DNA from: Oceanispirochaeta sp963676905
GTDB taxonomy: Bacteria > Spirochaetota > Spirochaetia > DSM-2461
Reading direction: 5' to 3'
Assembly: GCA_963676905.2 (NCBI GenBank)
Contig: CAXXVE010000001.1
Coordinates: 3,348,001-3,412,000, forward strand
DNA: 64,000 nucleotides
Part shown: positions 18,516 to 26,818 of the stretch, piece after piece
Position numbering within the stretch: the first letter of the stretch is position 1
Layout of the letters: every line of letters starts with the position of its first letter
Program-made: the position numbers and the translations under genes
The notes under the pieces: model-generated
Database searches by the model: none
What the model saw: only the letters and a program-made list of their open reading frames with translations
What the model was told of the DNA's origin: nothing

Positions 18516-20159
18516 TTACATCATTCCGCCCATTCCGCCCATTCCTCCCATACCGCCTGCGGGCATTGCAGGAGCGGCATTTTCTTCAGGAAGATCTGTG
18601 ATGGCACATTCGGTTGTCAGCAGCAGACCGGCAATGGAAGCCGCGTTCTGCAGAGCGCTTCTTGTAACCTTGGCAGGATCGATGATACCGGCTGATACCA
18701 TATCGGTCCATTCCATCTTGTAGGCGTCGAAACCGATACCTTTCTTTTCATTCTTTGCCTTGTCGGCAACGATGGAACCGTCGATTCCGGCGTTTGTCGC
18801 AATCTGGCGGATAGGCTCTTCAAGAGCTCTTTTTACGATATTGTAACCAACAACTTCTTCAGAAGTCAGGTCATCGGCACTAGTCAGGCCGTTGCAGATC
18901 TGAACAAGAGTCAGACCACCACCGGGGACAATACCCTCATCGATGGCGGCACGTGTAGCGGACAGGGCGTCTTCTACTCTGTGCTTTTTCTCTTTCAGCT
19001 CTACTTCTGTAGCAGCACCAACATTGATAACCGCAACACCGCCGGCCAGCTTGGCCAGTCTTTCCTGCAGCTTTTCTCTGTCGTAGTCGCTTGAAGTGTC
19101 TTCGATCTGTACTTTGATCTGAGCGATTCTCTCTTTGATATCGCCTTCGGAACCTTCACCATTGATAATGGTTGTGTTCTCTTTCTCAACCTTGATCATT
19201 TTGGCTCTACCAAGCTGATCAAGTTCGGCATTTTCAAGCTTGAGTCCGATCTCTTCAGAAATTACTTCACCACCAGTCAGGATAGCGATATCCTCAAGCA
19301 TGGCTTTTCTTCTGTCACCGAAACCGGGAGCCTTGACTGCACATACATTCAGTGCACCTCTGATTGTGTTGACAACCAGGGTAGCCAGAGCTTCACCGTC
19401 AACATCTTCAGCGATGATAAGGAGGGGCTTGCTGGACTGAGCAACCTTTTCCAGGATGGGAAGAAGGTCTTTCATGTTGGAGATCTTCTTGTCAAAGATC
19501 AGGATGTAGGGGTTCTCCATAACTGTTGTCATGGTGTCTCTGTTGGTAGCAAAGTAGGGAGACAGATATCCTCTGTCAAACTGCATACCCTCTACAAAGT
19601 CAGTTGTTGTTTCAATTGTCTTGGACTCTTCAACAGTGATAACACCGTCTTTTCCAACTTTTTCCATGGCATTGGCGATCTCTTCACCGATTTCATGGTC
19701 GTTGTTGGCAGAGATTGCAGCAACCTGTGAAATCTCTTCCTTGTCCTTGATGTCCTTGGCAGCCTTTCTGATCTCTTCAACAGCGTCTTCAACAGCTTTG
19801 TCGATACCGCGTTTGATTCCCATGGGGTTGATTCCGGCGGCAACGCTCTTGAGACCCTCTTTAACGATGGAGTATGCAAGAACTGTTGCAGTTGTTGTTC
19901 CGTCTCCGGCAACATCGTTGGTCTTGGTCGCTACTTCTTTTACAAGCTGAGCGCCCATGTTCTCAAAAGGATCTTCCAGTTCAACTTCACGAGCTACAGA
20001 AACTCCGTCTTTGGTCACAGTAGGAGCACCGAACTTCTTGTCCAGAAGAACGTTTCTTCCCTTGGGACCAAGGGTTACTTTAACAGCGTCGGAAAGTTTT
20101 TCTACGCCTCCCAGAAGCTTTCTGCGGGCATCTTCGTTAAACTTTAACTGTTTAGCCAT
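18516..20159 (-). CDS. groL: 60-kDa chaperonin GroEL
   Basis: ATP-dependent folding chaperonin, 547 residues, full length. LGPKGRNVLLDKKFGAPTV lies near residues 30-50 and the ATP-binding AGDGTTTATVLA near 85-97. The C-terminus is the flexible Gly-Met tail (GGMGGMGGMGGMM). Unusually, no groS gene precedes it: it is monocistronic between its own promoter and a terminator, so groES must be encoded elsewhere. No CIRCE operator (TTAGCACTC-N9-GAGTGCTAA) is visible upstream. Confidence 0.97.
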   Translation of the reverse strand: MAKQLKFNEDARRKLLGGVEKLSDAVKVTLGPKGRNVLLDKKFGAPTVTKDGVSVAREVELEDPFENMGAQLVKEVATKTNDVAGDGTTTATVLAYSIVKEGLKSVAAGINPMGIKRGIDKAVEDAVEEIRKAAKDIKDKEEISQVAAISANNDHEIGEEIANAMEKVGKDGVITVEESKTIETTTDFVEGMQFDRGYLSPYFATNRDTMTTVMENPYILIFDKKISNMKDLLPILEKVAQSSKPLLIIAEDVDGEALATLVVNTIRGALNVCAVKAPGFGDRRKAMLEDIAILTGGEVISEEIGLKLENAELDQLGRAKMIKVEKENTTIINGEGSEGDIKERIAQIKVQIEDTSSDYDREKLQERLAKLAGGVAVINVGAATEVELKEKKHRVEDALSATRAAIDEGIVPGGGLTLVQICNGLTSADDLTSEEVVGYNIVKRALEEPIRQIATNAGIDGSIVADKAKNEKKGIGFDAYKMEWTDMVSAGIIDPAKVTRSALQNAASIAGLLLTTECAITDLPEENAAPAMPAGGMGGMGGMGGMM

Positions 20160-20229
20160 AAATACTTCTCTCCCTAATTTAAGGTATTAGATTTTAATTT
20201 TTGATTTAAAGACTCAAATCTCAGAGTGT

Positions 20230-20258
20230 AAGATACTAATTCTGTTTCGTTTCATCAA
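20230..20258 (-). promoter_or_regulatory. Candidate sigma-70 type promoter of groL
   Basis: TTGATG, a 17-base spacer and TATCTT on the minus strand, about 70 bases upstream of the groL start. The match is by eye and is the best in the gap. Confidence 0.5.
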
Positions 20259-20291
20259 GAAATATTTTCGTATTTGATCAAGGATTTGAGT

Positions 20292-21032
20292 TTAAAGATC
20301 CATATAACGTATTTCACCTGCCGAAATCTGCCGTCTTCCACCTGTGCGCAGGTCCTCAGCGATCAGAAACCCTTCGGAGCTGAGCCCTGTGATTCTGATT
20401 TCGAGACTCTTCTCGTCCTCTGGAGGTCCTTCACAGACTCTGACAGTCTCTCCCATTCTGAACAGTACATTCAGAGCATCTTTTTCCCATTCGGGAGTTT
20501 CAAGACGCCTTTTCAGGTTTACAAGAAGCTCCTCAAGCAGCTGCCCGGGCTGAATATCCACTCCCTGAAGGAGGAGCGAAGTAGCCTTTGACGCGATCTG
20601 AGGCGGGAAGTCGGACTGAAGACAGTTGACTCCCATTCCAAGATAAAAACGCCCTCCCCTGTACTCACAGAGTATTCCGGCGATTTTCCTGCTTTCCACA
20701 AGAACATCATTGGGCCATTTGAGTTTTGACGGGATGCCATGCTTTTCATTGAGGCAGTCAATCAGTGCAAGAGCGCATATCAGGGGGATTCTCAGAAGGG
20801 GATGGGCTATTCTGTCTCTGTCAAGAACAAGGGTAAAAAGAAGGTTCATCCCTGCAGGAGAGTCCCACTGCCTGAGCTCGCCCCGCCCTCTGCCGCTGCT
20901 CTGAAAGCCTGCGGAGACTGCAGTTCCATGAAGGGGATGATCCAAAGACGCCATCTCAGTCATTGTCGATCCTGTCTCTTCAATATAATAAACAGGGCTT
21001 CCCCAGGGGTTGTTACAGTTAATCTCTATCAT
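20292..21032 (-). CDS. birA: Biotin--[acetyl-CoA-carboxylase] ligase
   Basis: Attaches biotin to carboxylase carrier domains. It has 246 residues. TGSTMTEM is near 16-23, the biotinyl-AMP loop GRGRGELRQWDSPAGMN near 47-63, and KWPNDVLVESRKIAGILCE near 103-121. There is no N-terminal winged helix, so it is a monofunctional ligase and not a biotin repressor. The loop reads GRGRGELRQW where many enzymes have GRGRRGRxW; its core RG and W are kept. It is divergent from the ankyrin gene. Confidence 0.9.
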   Translation of the reverse strand: MIEINCNNPWGSPVYYIEETGSTMTEMASLDHPLHGTAVSAGFQSSGRGRGELRQWDSPAGMNLLFTLVLDRDRIAHPLLRIPLICALALIDCLNEKHGIPSKLKWPNDVLVESRKIAGILCEYRGGRFYLGMGVNCLQSDFPPQIASKATSLLLQGVDIQPGQLLEELLVNLKRRLETPEWEKDALNVLFRMGETVRVCEGPPEDEKSLEIRITGLSSEGFLIAEDLRTGGRRQISAGEIRYMDL

Positions 21033-21110
21033 TATTCAGATGATTATAGTGACAAGTAGGAGGGCTGAAAAGGTTGATTTTTCATCAAACATACTTTATA
21101 CAACTTAGTT

Positions 21111-21758
21111 ATGTTCAATAAGTCAGTTTTTCTTTTCCTGGTTACTGTTTTTACAGGCAGTTTTTCATTAGCGGCAGATCCTGCGGACGATCTTTTCAGA
21201 TCCATCGGCAGTCAAAATATAGTCAATTTCGAAAAAGCTCTCAGCGAGCTTGATGATCCCAATATCTATGATGGCCGCGGAAGGTCGGCCCTTCACCTTG
21301 CGGTTCTTTATAACAATGACCCTATGGGTGTCGCCCTGGTCAATGCCGGAGCCGACCCCAACGAATATGACAGCGATGGAGACTCCATCCTCTATCTGGC
21401 TGTCCTCAGGGAAATGGAACAGACTTCTTCGGCCATGGTACAACAGGGGGCTGATCCCAACTTTATAAACCAGTACGGGAACTCAGTACTGATCATGGCA
21501 ATTACAAGGGGCATGGGCCCCACCTCCCTTGAACTTGTTAAATTCGGTGCCGAACCCAATACGGTTTCATCTGCGGGAGTACCCGCTCTGCTGCTCTCCT
21601 GCCAGAAGGGACTGAGAGAAACTGCAGAGGCCCTGGTGGAACGCGGTGCACAGGTAAACATCAAGGACAGAAACGGCTATACACCGCTGATGTACGCCAC
21701 ATGGCGTCAGTATGAGCACCTGAGAGTCCTTCTTCTTGAACACGGCGCAGAAGAATAA
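21111..21758 (+). CDS. Secreted ankyrin-repeat protein
   Basis: A 215-residue exported protein. The signal peptide covers residues 1-21 (FLFLVTVFTGSFSLA, then A-D). About five ankyrin repeats follow, recognised by DGRGRSALHLAVLYNNDPMGVALVNAGADPN, DSILYLAVLR, NSVLIMAITRG, VPALLLSCQKGLRETAEALVERGAQVN and NGYTPLMYATWRQYEHLRVLLLEHGAEE. These modules bind proteins, and a periplasmic partner is likely. The gene stands alone between birA and the arginine operon; its function is unknown. Confidence 0.8.
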   Translation: MFNKSVFLFLVTVFTGSFSLAADPADDLFRSIGSQNIVNFEKALSELDDPNIYDGRGRSALHLAVLYNNDPMGVALVNAGADPNEYDSDGDSILYLAVLREMEQTSSAMVQQGADPNFINQYGNSVLIMAITRGMGPTSLELVKFGAEPNTVSSAGVPALLLSCQKGLRETAEALVERGAQVNIKDRNGYTPLMYATWRQYEHLRVLLLEHGAEE

Positions 21759-21790
21759 AAATTACATGATAAAAGTTTGATGATTTAATC

Positions 21791-21819
21791 TTGAACAAAT
21801 AGTCAATTGTATGTATATT
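21791..21819 (+). promoter_or_regulatory. Promoter of the arginine operon
   Basis: TTGAAC (21791-21796), a 17-base spacer and TATATT (21814-21819). The -10 element lies inside the first ARG box, so ArgR binding would block RNA polymerase. Confidence 0.72.
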
Positions 21820-21848
21820 TATTCATCCATAGCGAATATATATGCAAA
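21810..21848 (+). promoter_or_regulatory. Tandem ARG boxes (ArgR operators)
   Basis: Two 18-base sites separated by three bases. Box 1 (21810-21827) matches the known ARG box pattern TNTGAATWWWWATTCANW at 16 of 18 positions by my reading. Box 2 (21831-21848) matches at 15 of 18. The two-box arrangement with 2-3 bases between is the normal target of an ArgR hexamer. The sites end 12 bases before the argR start, implying autoregulation of the whole argRCBDG operon. Confidence 0.82.
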
Positions 21849-21860
21849 CGGTTGAGGAAA

Positions 21861-22334
21861 ATGAACAGTAGAACAGTCAGACTAAAGTCTATAAAGCGCA
21901 TCATCAACGAGTATCACATTACAAGCCAGGAACAACTGCTTGCCTTTCTTGAAAAGGAAGGGGTAATTGTAACACAGGCGACACTTTCCAGGGACCTGAA
22001 GCTTTTGAAGGTCGGAAAGGTTTCCGACGGCAATAACGGATACTACTACACCCTTCCCAGGAATCGGAAGGAGATGGAATCAACCCAGCAGTATATCAAC
22101 GATATAACCCGGGGATTCCTGTCCATCAGTTTCTCTAAAAACCTCTGCATAATGAAAACTCTTGCCGGTCACGCCGACACAGTGGCCATAGCTCTGGATA
22201 ATCTTGAAATGGATGAAATTCTGGGAACGATTGCAGGTGACGATACCATTCTAATAGTAATGAAGGAGAATCTCAGCTCCCAGCAATTCATTTCAACTCT
22301 TAAAAATATTATACCTGAACTGGAGATTGACTAA
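21861..22334 (+). CDS. argR: Arginine repressor ArgR
   Basis: Arginine-responsive DNA-binding hexamer. I choose the ATG at 21861 (157 residues), preceded by GAGG, over the longer open frame from 21807, which would run through the operators. The N-terminal winged helix carries QATLSRDLKLLKV (SQATVSRD-type recognition helix, near 38-50). The C-terminal arginine-binding domain has HADTVAIALD and the GTIAGDDTILIVMK motif. It is the first gene of the operon; the stop is immediately followed by the argC start. Confidence 0.93.
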   Translation: MNSRTVRLKSIKRIINEYHITSQEQLLAFLEKEGVIVTQATLSRDLKLLKVGKVSDGNNGYYYTLPRNRKEMESTQQYINDITRGFLSISFSKNLCIMKTLAGHADTVAIALDNLEMDEILGTIAGDDTILIVMKENLSSQQFISTLKNIIPELEID

Positions 22335-23369
22335 ATGAAAGCCGCTGTACTCGGAGCAACAGGTTATACAGGACAGATTCTCCTGAGGCAACTCAGCAGC
22401 CATCCTGATATTGACCAGATCATCGCCGTTTCTTCATCCATCGCCGGAACTCCTGTCCTGGACTCGGATATCGGCCTCCACCCCTCGATTAATGAAAGAA
22501 TGACCCTCACAGAGGGCAAGTATATAAGTGTAGAAGAAGCTGCCGCCCTAGAGCCTGAAGTTGTCTTCTCCGCTCTGCCTCATCTGGCCTCAGCCGAGGT
22601 TTGCGGACCCTTTTTCGGAAAGTCCGTTGTCATAGACCTTTCAGCTGATTTCAGAATAGAGGACCCTCTTCTCTTTGAAAAAGCCTACGGAGAAAAGCCG
22701 CCCAGGGAAGATCTGCTCCCCCGGGCGGTATACGGCCTTGCAGAAATATACGCAGGTAAAATAGCCGAAGCTGACATCATCGCCAACCCCGGGTGCTACC
22801 CCACAGCGTCTCTTCTACCGCTTATTCCCCTCCTTGAGAAGGGACTTATTGAAGAGAATATTATGATCAATGCCCTTTCAGGGATATCCGGCGCCGGCAA
22901 GAAGGCAAAAATCGGAAATCTTCTTGTAGAACGGTCTGAAAACATCTGCGCCTATGCTCCGGGTACAACCCACAGGCACGCCCAGGAGATTGACAAAGAG
23001 GCGGCAAAGGCCGGAACTTCTTCACTCCTTTTTGTGCCTCACCTTGTTCCCATGAAAAGAGGTATGGCCATAACAACAAGCTGTACCCTTAAAAATGAGA
23101 TCAGCGACAGTGAGATTGCCGCTGTATATGAAGATGCATACGGTAAAAAGCCCTTTGTAAAGGTAGTCTACCCTGCCATTCCCGAGACAAAAGAGGTATG
23201 GGGGTCCAACCGCTGCGACATAAGCTGGCACTGCGAAGGTAAAAACCTGATCCTTTTCTCTGTCATCGACAATCTCATCAAAGGCGCCAGCGGCCAGGCT
23301 ATACAGAACATGAATATCCGCTTCGGTTTTAAAGAAACCGCCGGCCTGAATCTTCACGGAGAGATCTGA
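22335..23369 (+). CDS. argC: N-acetyl-gamma-glutamyl-phosphate reductase
   Basis: NADPH-dependent third step of arginine synthesis, 344 residues. LGATGYTGQILLRQL (7-21) is the nucleotide-binding motif. NPGCYPTASLLPLIPL near residues 155-170 contains the catalytic Cys, and APGTTHRHAQEID the substrate His. It has no space to argR on the left and overlaps argB by one base (TGATG), so it is translationally coupled. Confidence 0.96.
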   Translation: MKAAVLGATGYTGQILLRQLSSHPDIDQIIAVSSSIAGTPVLDSDIGLHPSINERMTLTEGKYISVEEAAALEPEVVFSALPHLASAEVCGPFFGKSVVIDLSADFRIEDPLLFEKAYGEKPPREDLLPRAVYGLAEIYAGKIAEADIIANPGCYPTASLLPLIPLLEKGLIEENIMINALSGISGAGKKAKIGNLLVERSENICAYAPGTTHRHAQEIDKEAAKAGTSSLLFVPHLVPMKRGMAITTSCTLKNEISDSEIAAVYEDAYGKKPFVKVVYPAIPETKEVWGSNRCDISWHCEGKNLILFSVIDNLIKGASGQAIQNMNIRFGFKETAGLNLHGEI

Positions 23370-24151
23370 TGAAAACGATTGTTATCAAAACTGGCGGAAA
23401 GGCTGCGGAATCATCTTCTCTTATGTCGCAGATGGCATCAGAGATAAGGGATCTGACCGAGTCCGGCTACAGAATTATCTTTGTACACGGCGGCGGCGCC
23501 GCGGTCAGTGCCATTCAGAAACAGTACAATATGGAACCCCGCTTTGTAGACGGCAAGAGGCTTACCTCCGTCAAGGAAATGGACCTTGTTGATATGGGTC
23601 TTGCGGGATTGATGAACAAGCACCTTGTCAGACTCTTCCAGCAGGCCGGGCTCAGGGCCGTAGGCCTCTCGGGAGCGGACGGCTCATTGATTGAATCGGC
23701 TGACGCCGAGGGCGAGGGGCTCAGTGAGAACAGAACAGGATCTGTAAAAGATGTTGATCCGACTCTCCTCAAACTCCTTATGGGCGAGGGTTACTTCCCC
23801 GTCCTCTCATCGGTAAGTACCGACTCAAGGGGCCGGGGGATGAATATAAATGCCGATGAAGCTGCCCTTGCTGTAGCCGCGGCCATCAGGGCTGATGATC
23901 TGATCTTTATCTCGGATATTCCGGGAATTCTTATAGACGGGGCCGTGGTCTCCTCTCTTCACGAAGGTGAAGTTGAGAAGTACATCGGCAATGGAGATAT
24001 TCAGGGAGGAATGATCCCCAAGGTGAGATCTTCCCTGGAAGCCATCCGACAGGGTGTAAGCACCATTCAGATCACAAATTTTGAAGCTCCCGGAGACCTG
24101 AAGAAAATCATCAGCGGCTCCAAAGGGACAAGCATTACTCTGGAGGAATAA
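23369..24151 (+). CDS. argB: Acetylglutamate kinase
   Basis: Phosphorylates N-acetylglutamate, 260 residues. The N-terminal KTGGKA corresponds to the usual K-x-GG-x-A phosphate-binding motif. VHGGGAAVS, GLSGADGSL, NINADEAALAVAAA and the C-terminal GGMIPKVRSSLEAI are all typical. There is no N-terminal extension, so arginine feedback control of the kind found in longer ArgB proteins is less likely. Coupled to argC. Confidence 0.95.
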   Translation: MKTIVIKTGGKAAESSSLMSQMASEIRDLTESGYRIIFVHGGGAAVSAIQKQYNMEPRFVDGKRLTSVKEMDLVDMGLAGLMNKHLVRLFQQAGLRAVGLSGADGSLIESADAEGEGLSENRTGSVKDVDPTLLKLLMGEGYFPVLSSVSTDSRGRGMNINADEAALAVAAAIRADDLIFISDIPGILIDGAVVSSLHEGEVEKYIGNGDIQGGMIPKVRSSLEAIRQGVSTIQITNFEAPGDLKKIISGSKGTSITLEE

Positions 24152-24153
24152 TA

Positions 24154-25350
24154 ATGAAACCCTATGTGATTCAAAACCCGCCCCTTCCCAAAAACTTTGC
24201 AGATACCTTTCTGCAGATTGATCATGGAAAAGGCTGCTATCTATACGACAAGGGTGGCAATGAGTACTTGGACTTCGGTGCAGGCATTGCTGTCAACGCC
24301 CTGGGATACGGCAGAGAGGATCTTGCAGAGACAGCCTATGAGCAGATGAAAAAACTGATTCATGTCTCCAACCTCTACACAACCGAACCTACTGTTGAAC
24401 TGGCGCAGGCCCTGACGGTTACAGGTGATTTTTCAGCTGTCCATCTTGGCTCAAGCGGGGCTGAGGCAAATGAAGCGGCCCTGAAATACGCCCGCCTCTA
24501 CGGTAAAAAAATGAAGGGAGAACAGGCCACAGGCTTTATCTCTTTTGATTCCGGGTTTCACGGAAGAACCATGGGAGCCCTCAGCGTCACGGCGACTGAG
24601 AAATATAAGGCTCCCTTCTCTCCCCTGATCCCTGGATGTACGATTCTGCCATTCAATGATGTGGATGCACTGAAAAACTTTCCCGACCCGGACAGCATTG
24701 CCGGAATCATTGTAGAAGTGGTTCAGGGAGAGGGAGGCCTCAGGAGTCTTTCGGATGAGATGATTGATGCACTGAATGCCTTTTGTGCCGATAACGACAT
24801 CATTCTCATTGCCGATGAGGTTCAAACGGGCCTGGGCCGGACCGGTGACATGCTGGCTTCCGCCGGCTGCGGCCTCAAGGCTGACATTGTCACCTTGGCC
24901 AAACCTCTTGCGGCGGGCCTTCCCCTTTCGGCGACACTTATCCCCGCAAAGGTAAATGACCTTCTTCACCCGGGAGACCATGGAACCACCTTCGGAGGCG
25001 GTCCTGTGACCTGTGCGGTAGCCCTGAATGTGCTCAAGGAGATCAGCAGCAACGGATTCCTTGCCTCTGTTAAGGACAAAGGTGAGTATCTGGCGGAACT
25101 TCTGAGCTCCGAGATGGCTGCGGCAGGACTTTCCGGAAAAGTTCTCGGAAAAGGACTGATGACGGGACTGCAGCTGGATTCTGTGAAACCTGAGGACCTG
25201 CCTGCTGTAATGAACGGCTGCCGGGACAGGGGGCTCCTTGTCCTCAGATCCGGAAGCAATGTCCTCAGGATCGTTCCCCCTCTTGTGATAAGCAAAGAGG
25301 AGCTCCTGAAGGGAGTAAAAATAATTTTTGATTCGATTAAGGCCCTTTGA
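24154..25350 (+). CDS. argD: Acetylornithine aminotransferase
   Basis: PLP-dependent class III aminotransferase, 398 residues. Motifs: YLDFGAGIAVNALGYG near residue 45, SGAEANEAALKYAR near 100-113, FHGRTMGALS near 134, DEVQTGLGRTG near 222-232, and the PLP-lysine in TLAKPLAAGLP near 248. It fits ArgD better than other members because of the arginine operon context. It starts two bases after argB. Confidence 0.94.
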   Translation: MKPYVIQNPPLPKNFADTFLQIDHGKGCYLYDKGGNEYLDFGAGIAVNALGYGREDLAETAYEQMKKLIHVSNLYTTEPTVELAQALTVTGDFSAVHLGSSGAEANEAALKYARLYGKKMKGEQATGFISFDSGFHGRTMGALSVTATEKYKAPFSPLIPGCTILPFNDVDALKNFPDPDSIAGIIVEVVQGEGGLRSLSDEMIDALNAFCADNDIILIADEVQTGLGRTGDMLASAGCGLKADIVTLAKPLAAGLPLSATLIPAKVNDLLHPGDHGTTFGGGPVTCAVALNVLKEISSNGFLASVKDKGEYLAELLSSEMAAAGLSGKVLGKGLMTGLQLDSVKPEDLPAVMNGCRDRGLLVLRSGSNVLRIVPPLVISKEELLKGVKIIFDSIKAL

Positions 25351-25405
25351 GACCTTTCTTAGAAATTTACTTACGGAAACACTTCCTAAGTGAGGAGAAA
25401 ATAAA

Positions 25406-26680
25406 ATGAGTGAACCTAAAATAAAGAAAATTGCACTGGCTTACTCCGGGGGGCTTGATACATCCATCATCATCCCCTGGCTGAAGGAAAACTACGACAA
25501 CGCCGAAGTCATTGCCATCTGTACCAATGTGGGACAGGCGGAAGACTGGGACGGAATGGAGCAGAAGGCCCTCAATGCCGGAGCTTCAAAGTACTTCCTG
25601 GCGGACCTGAGGGAAGAGCTTACAAAAGACTACATCTATCCCATGGTACGTGCCGGAGCCATCTACGAAGGACAGTATCTTCTCGGTACATCCATCGCAA
25701 GGCCTATTCAGGCGAAGTACCAGGTTGACATCGCCCTGCAGGAAGGCTGTGATGCCCTCTGCCACGGCTGTACAGGAAAAGGCAACGACCAGGTTCGTTT
25801 TGAACTGACCTACAAGGCTCTTGCCCCCCACCTCAAGGTTATCGCACCCTGGAGAATCTGGGACATCCGCTCCAGAGAGGATGCCATTGAGTTTGCAGAA
25901 AAGAGAAACATCAACCTGGGAACAATTTCAAAGAAGAATATCTACTCCAGAGACTGGAACGTATGGCATATGAGCCACGAAGGCGGAGACCTTGAAGATC
26001 CCTGGAACAGACCCCAGGATCATATGTTTCAGCTGACGACCTCTCCCAAGGAGGCTCCTGAAGCTGAAGAAGAGATCGTGATCGACTTTGAAGAAGGTAT
26101 TCCCGTATCCGTTGACGGCAAAAAAATGGGCCCCTATGAGCTGCTGCAGGAATTAAACAAAAGAGCCGCTGCACATGGAATCGGACGTGTTGATATTGTT
26201 GAAACAAGGCTTGTTGGTATGAAGAGCCGCGGAGTCTACGAGACTCCCGGAGGAACTCTCCTGCACACAGCCCTGAGGGACCTCGAGATGTTCACAGTCA
26301 ACAATGATGCCCTCCACCTGAAGCAGAAACTGGCACTGGATTATGCCGACCTTGTATACGCCGGCAAGTGGTACACAACAAGCCGCTACGCTCTGGAAGA
26401 GTTTATGAAGAAAACTACAGAGTTTACCACAGGTTCAGTCAGACTGGTTATGTACAAGGGCAATGTCTTTGTTGCAGGAAGAAAGTCTCCCTATGCCCTC
26501 TACCTTGAGGACCTGGCGTCTTTCGGTGAATCCAGCTATGACCACCACGATGCGGAAGGTTTTATCAACCTCTACGGACTGTCCACCGGTGTAACAGCCA
26601 TGGTACAGAAAAAACTGCAGGATGACTCGGGTCAGGCAGTTAAAATAAAGGGAACAGCTGCAAGTTTCCACGATAAATAA
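25406..26680 (+). CDS. argG: Argininosuccinate synthase
   Basis: ATP-dependent condensation of citrulline with aspartate, 424 residues. The PP-loop AYSGGLDTS (13-21) binds ATP. CHGCTGKGNDQVRFELTY near residue 119 and SIARPIQAKYQVDIAL carry substrate contacts. It is the last gene of the operon before a terminator. argJ or argA, argF and argH are not present here, so the pathway needs genes elsewhere in the genome. Confidence 0.96.
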   Translation: MSEPKIKKIALAYSGGLDTSIIIPWLKENYDNAEVIAICTNVGQAEDWDGMEQKALNAGASKYFLADLREELTKDYIYPMVRAGAIYEGQYLLGTSIARPIQAKYQVDIALQEGCDALCHGCTGKGNDQVRFELTYKALAPHLKVIAPWRIWDIRSREDAIEFAEKRNINLGTISKKNIYSRDWNVWHMSHEGGDLEDPWNRPQDHMFQLTTSPKEAPEAEEEIVIDFEEGIPVSVDGKKMGPYELLQELNKRAAAHGIGRVDIVETRLVGMKSRGVYETPGGTLLHTALRDLEMFTVNNDALHLKQKLALDYADLVYAGKWYTTSRYALEEFMKKTTEFTTGSVRLVMYKGNVFVAGRKSPYALYLEDLASFGESSYDHHDAEGFINLYGLSTGVTAMVQKKLQDDSGQAVKIKGTAASFHDK

Positions 26681-26696
26681 AAGATTCTGACACAAA

Positions 26697-26729
26697 GGGC
26701 TGCACCTTTTCGGGGCAGCCCTTTTTTTT
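26697..26729 (+). terminator. Rho-independent terminator of the arginine operon
   Basis: The stem GGGCTGC/GCAGCCC (26697-26721) is followed by eight T residues, 17 bases after the argG stop. Confidence 0.9.
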
Positions 26730-26757
26730 GTCCCCCGAAACTGTTACATTAGGTGCG

Positions 26758-26777
26758 GCAGAGAAGTTATTCTCTGC
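26758..26777 (+). repeat. Inverted repeat upstream of pgi
   Basis: A perfect eight-base inverted repeat GCAGAGAA/TTCTCTGC with a four-base loop, about 40 bases before the pgi start. It may form a leader stem-loop or be an operator; nothing further supports either. Confidence 0.45.
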
Positions 26778-26818
26778 AGACTATTTGAAACAACTACAGT
26801 AGAAATACAGGGGGTAAT

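Noticed and set aside
20160..20291. CIRCE or other heat-shock operator upstream of groL
   Set aside because: No inverted repeat resembling TTAGCACTC-N9-GAGTGCTAA is present; only a sigma-70-like promoter can be read.
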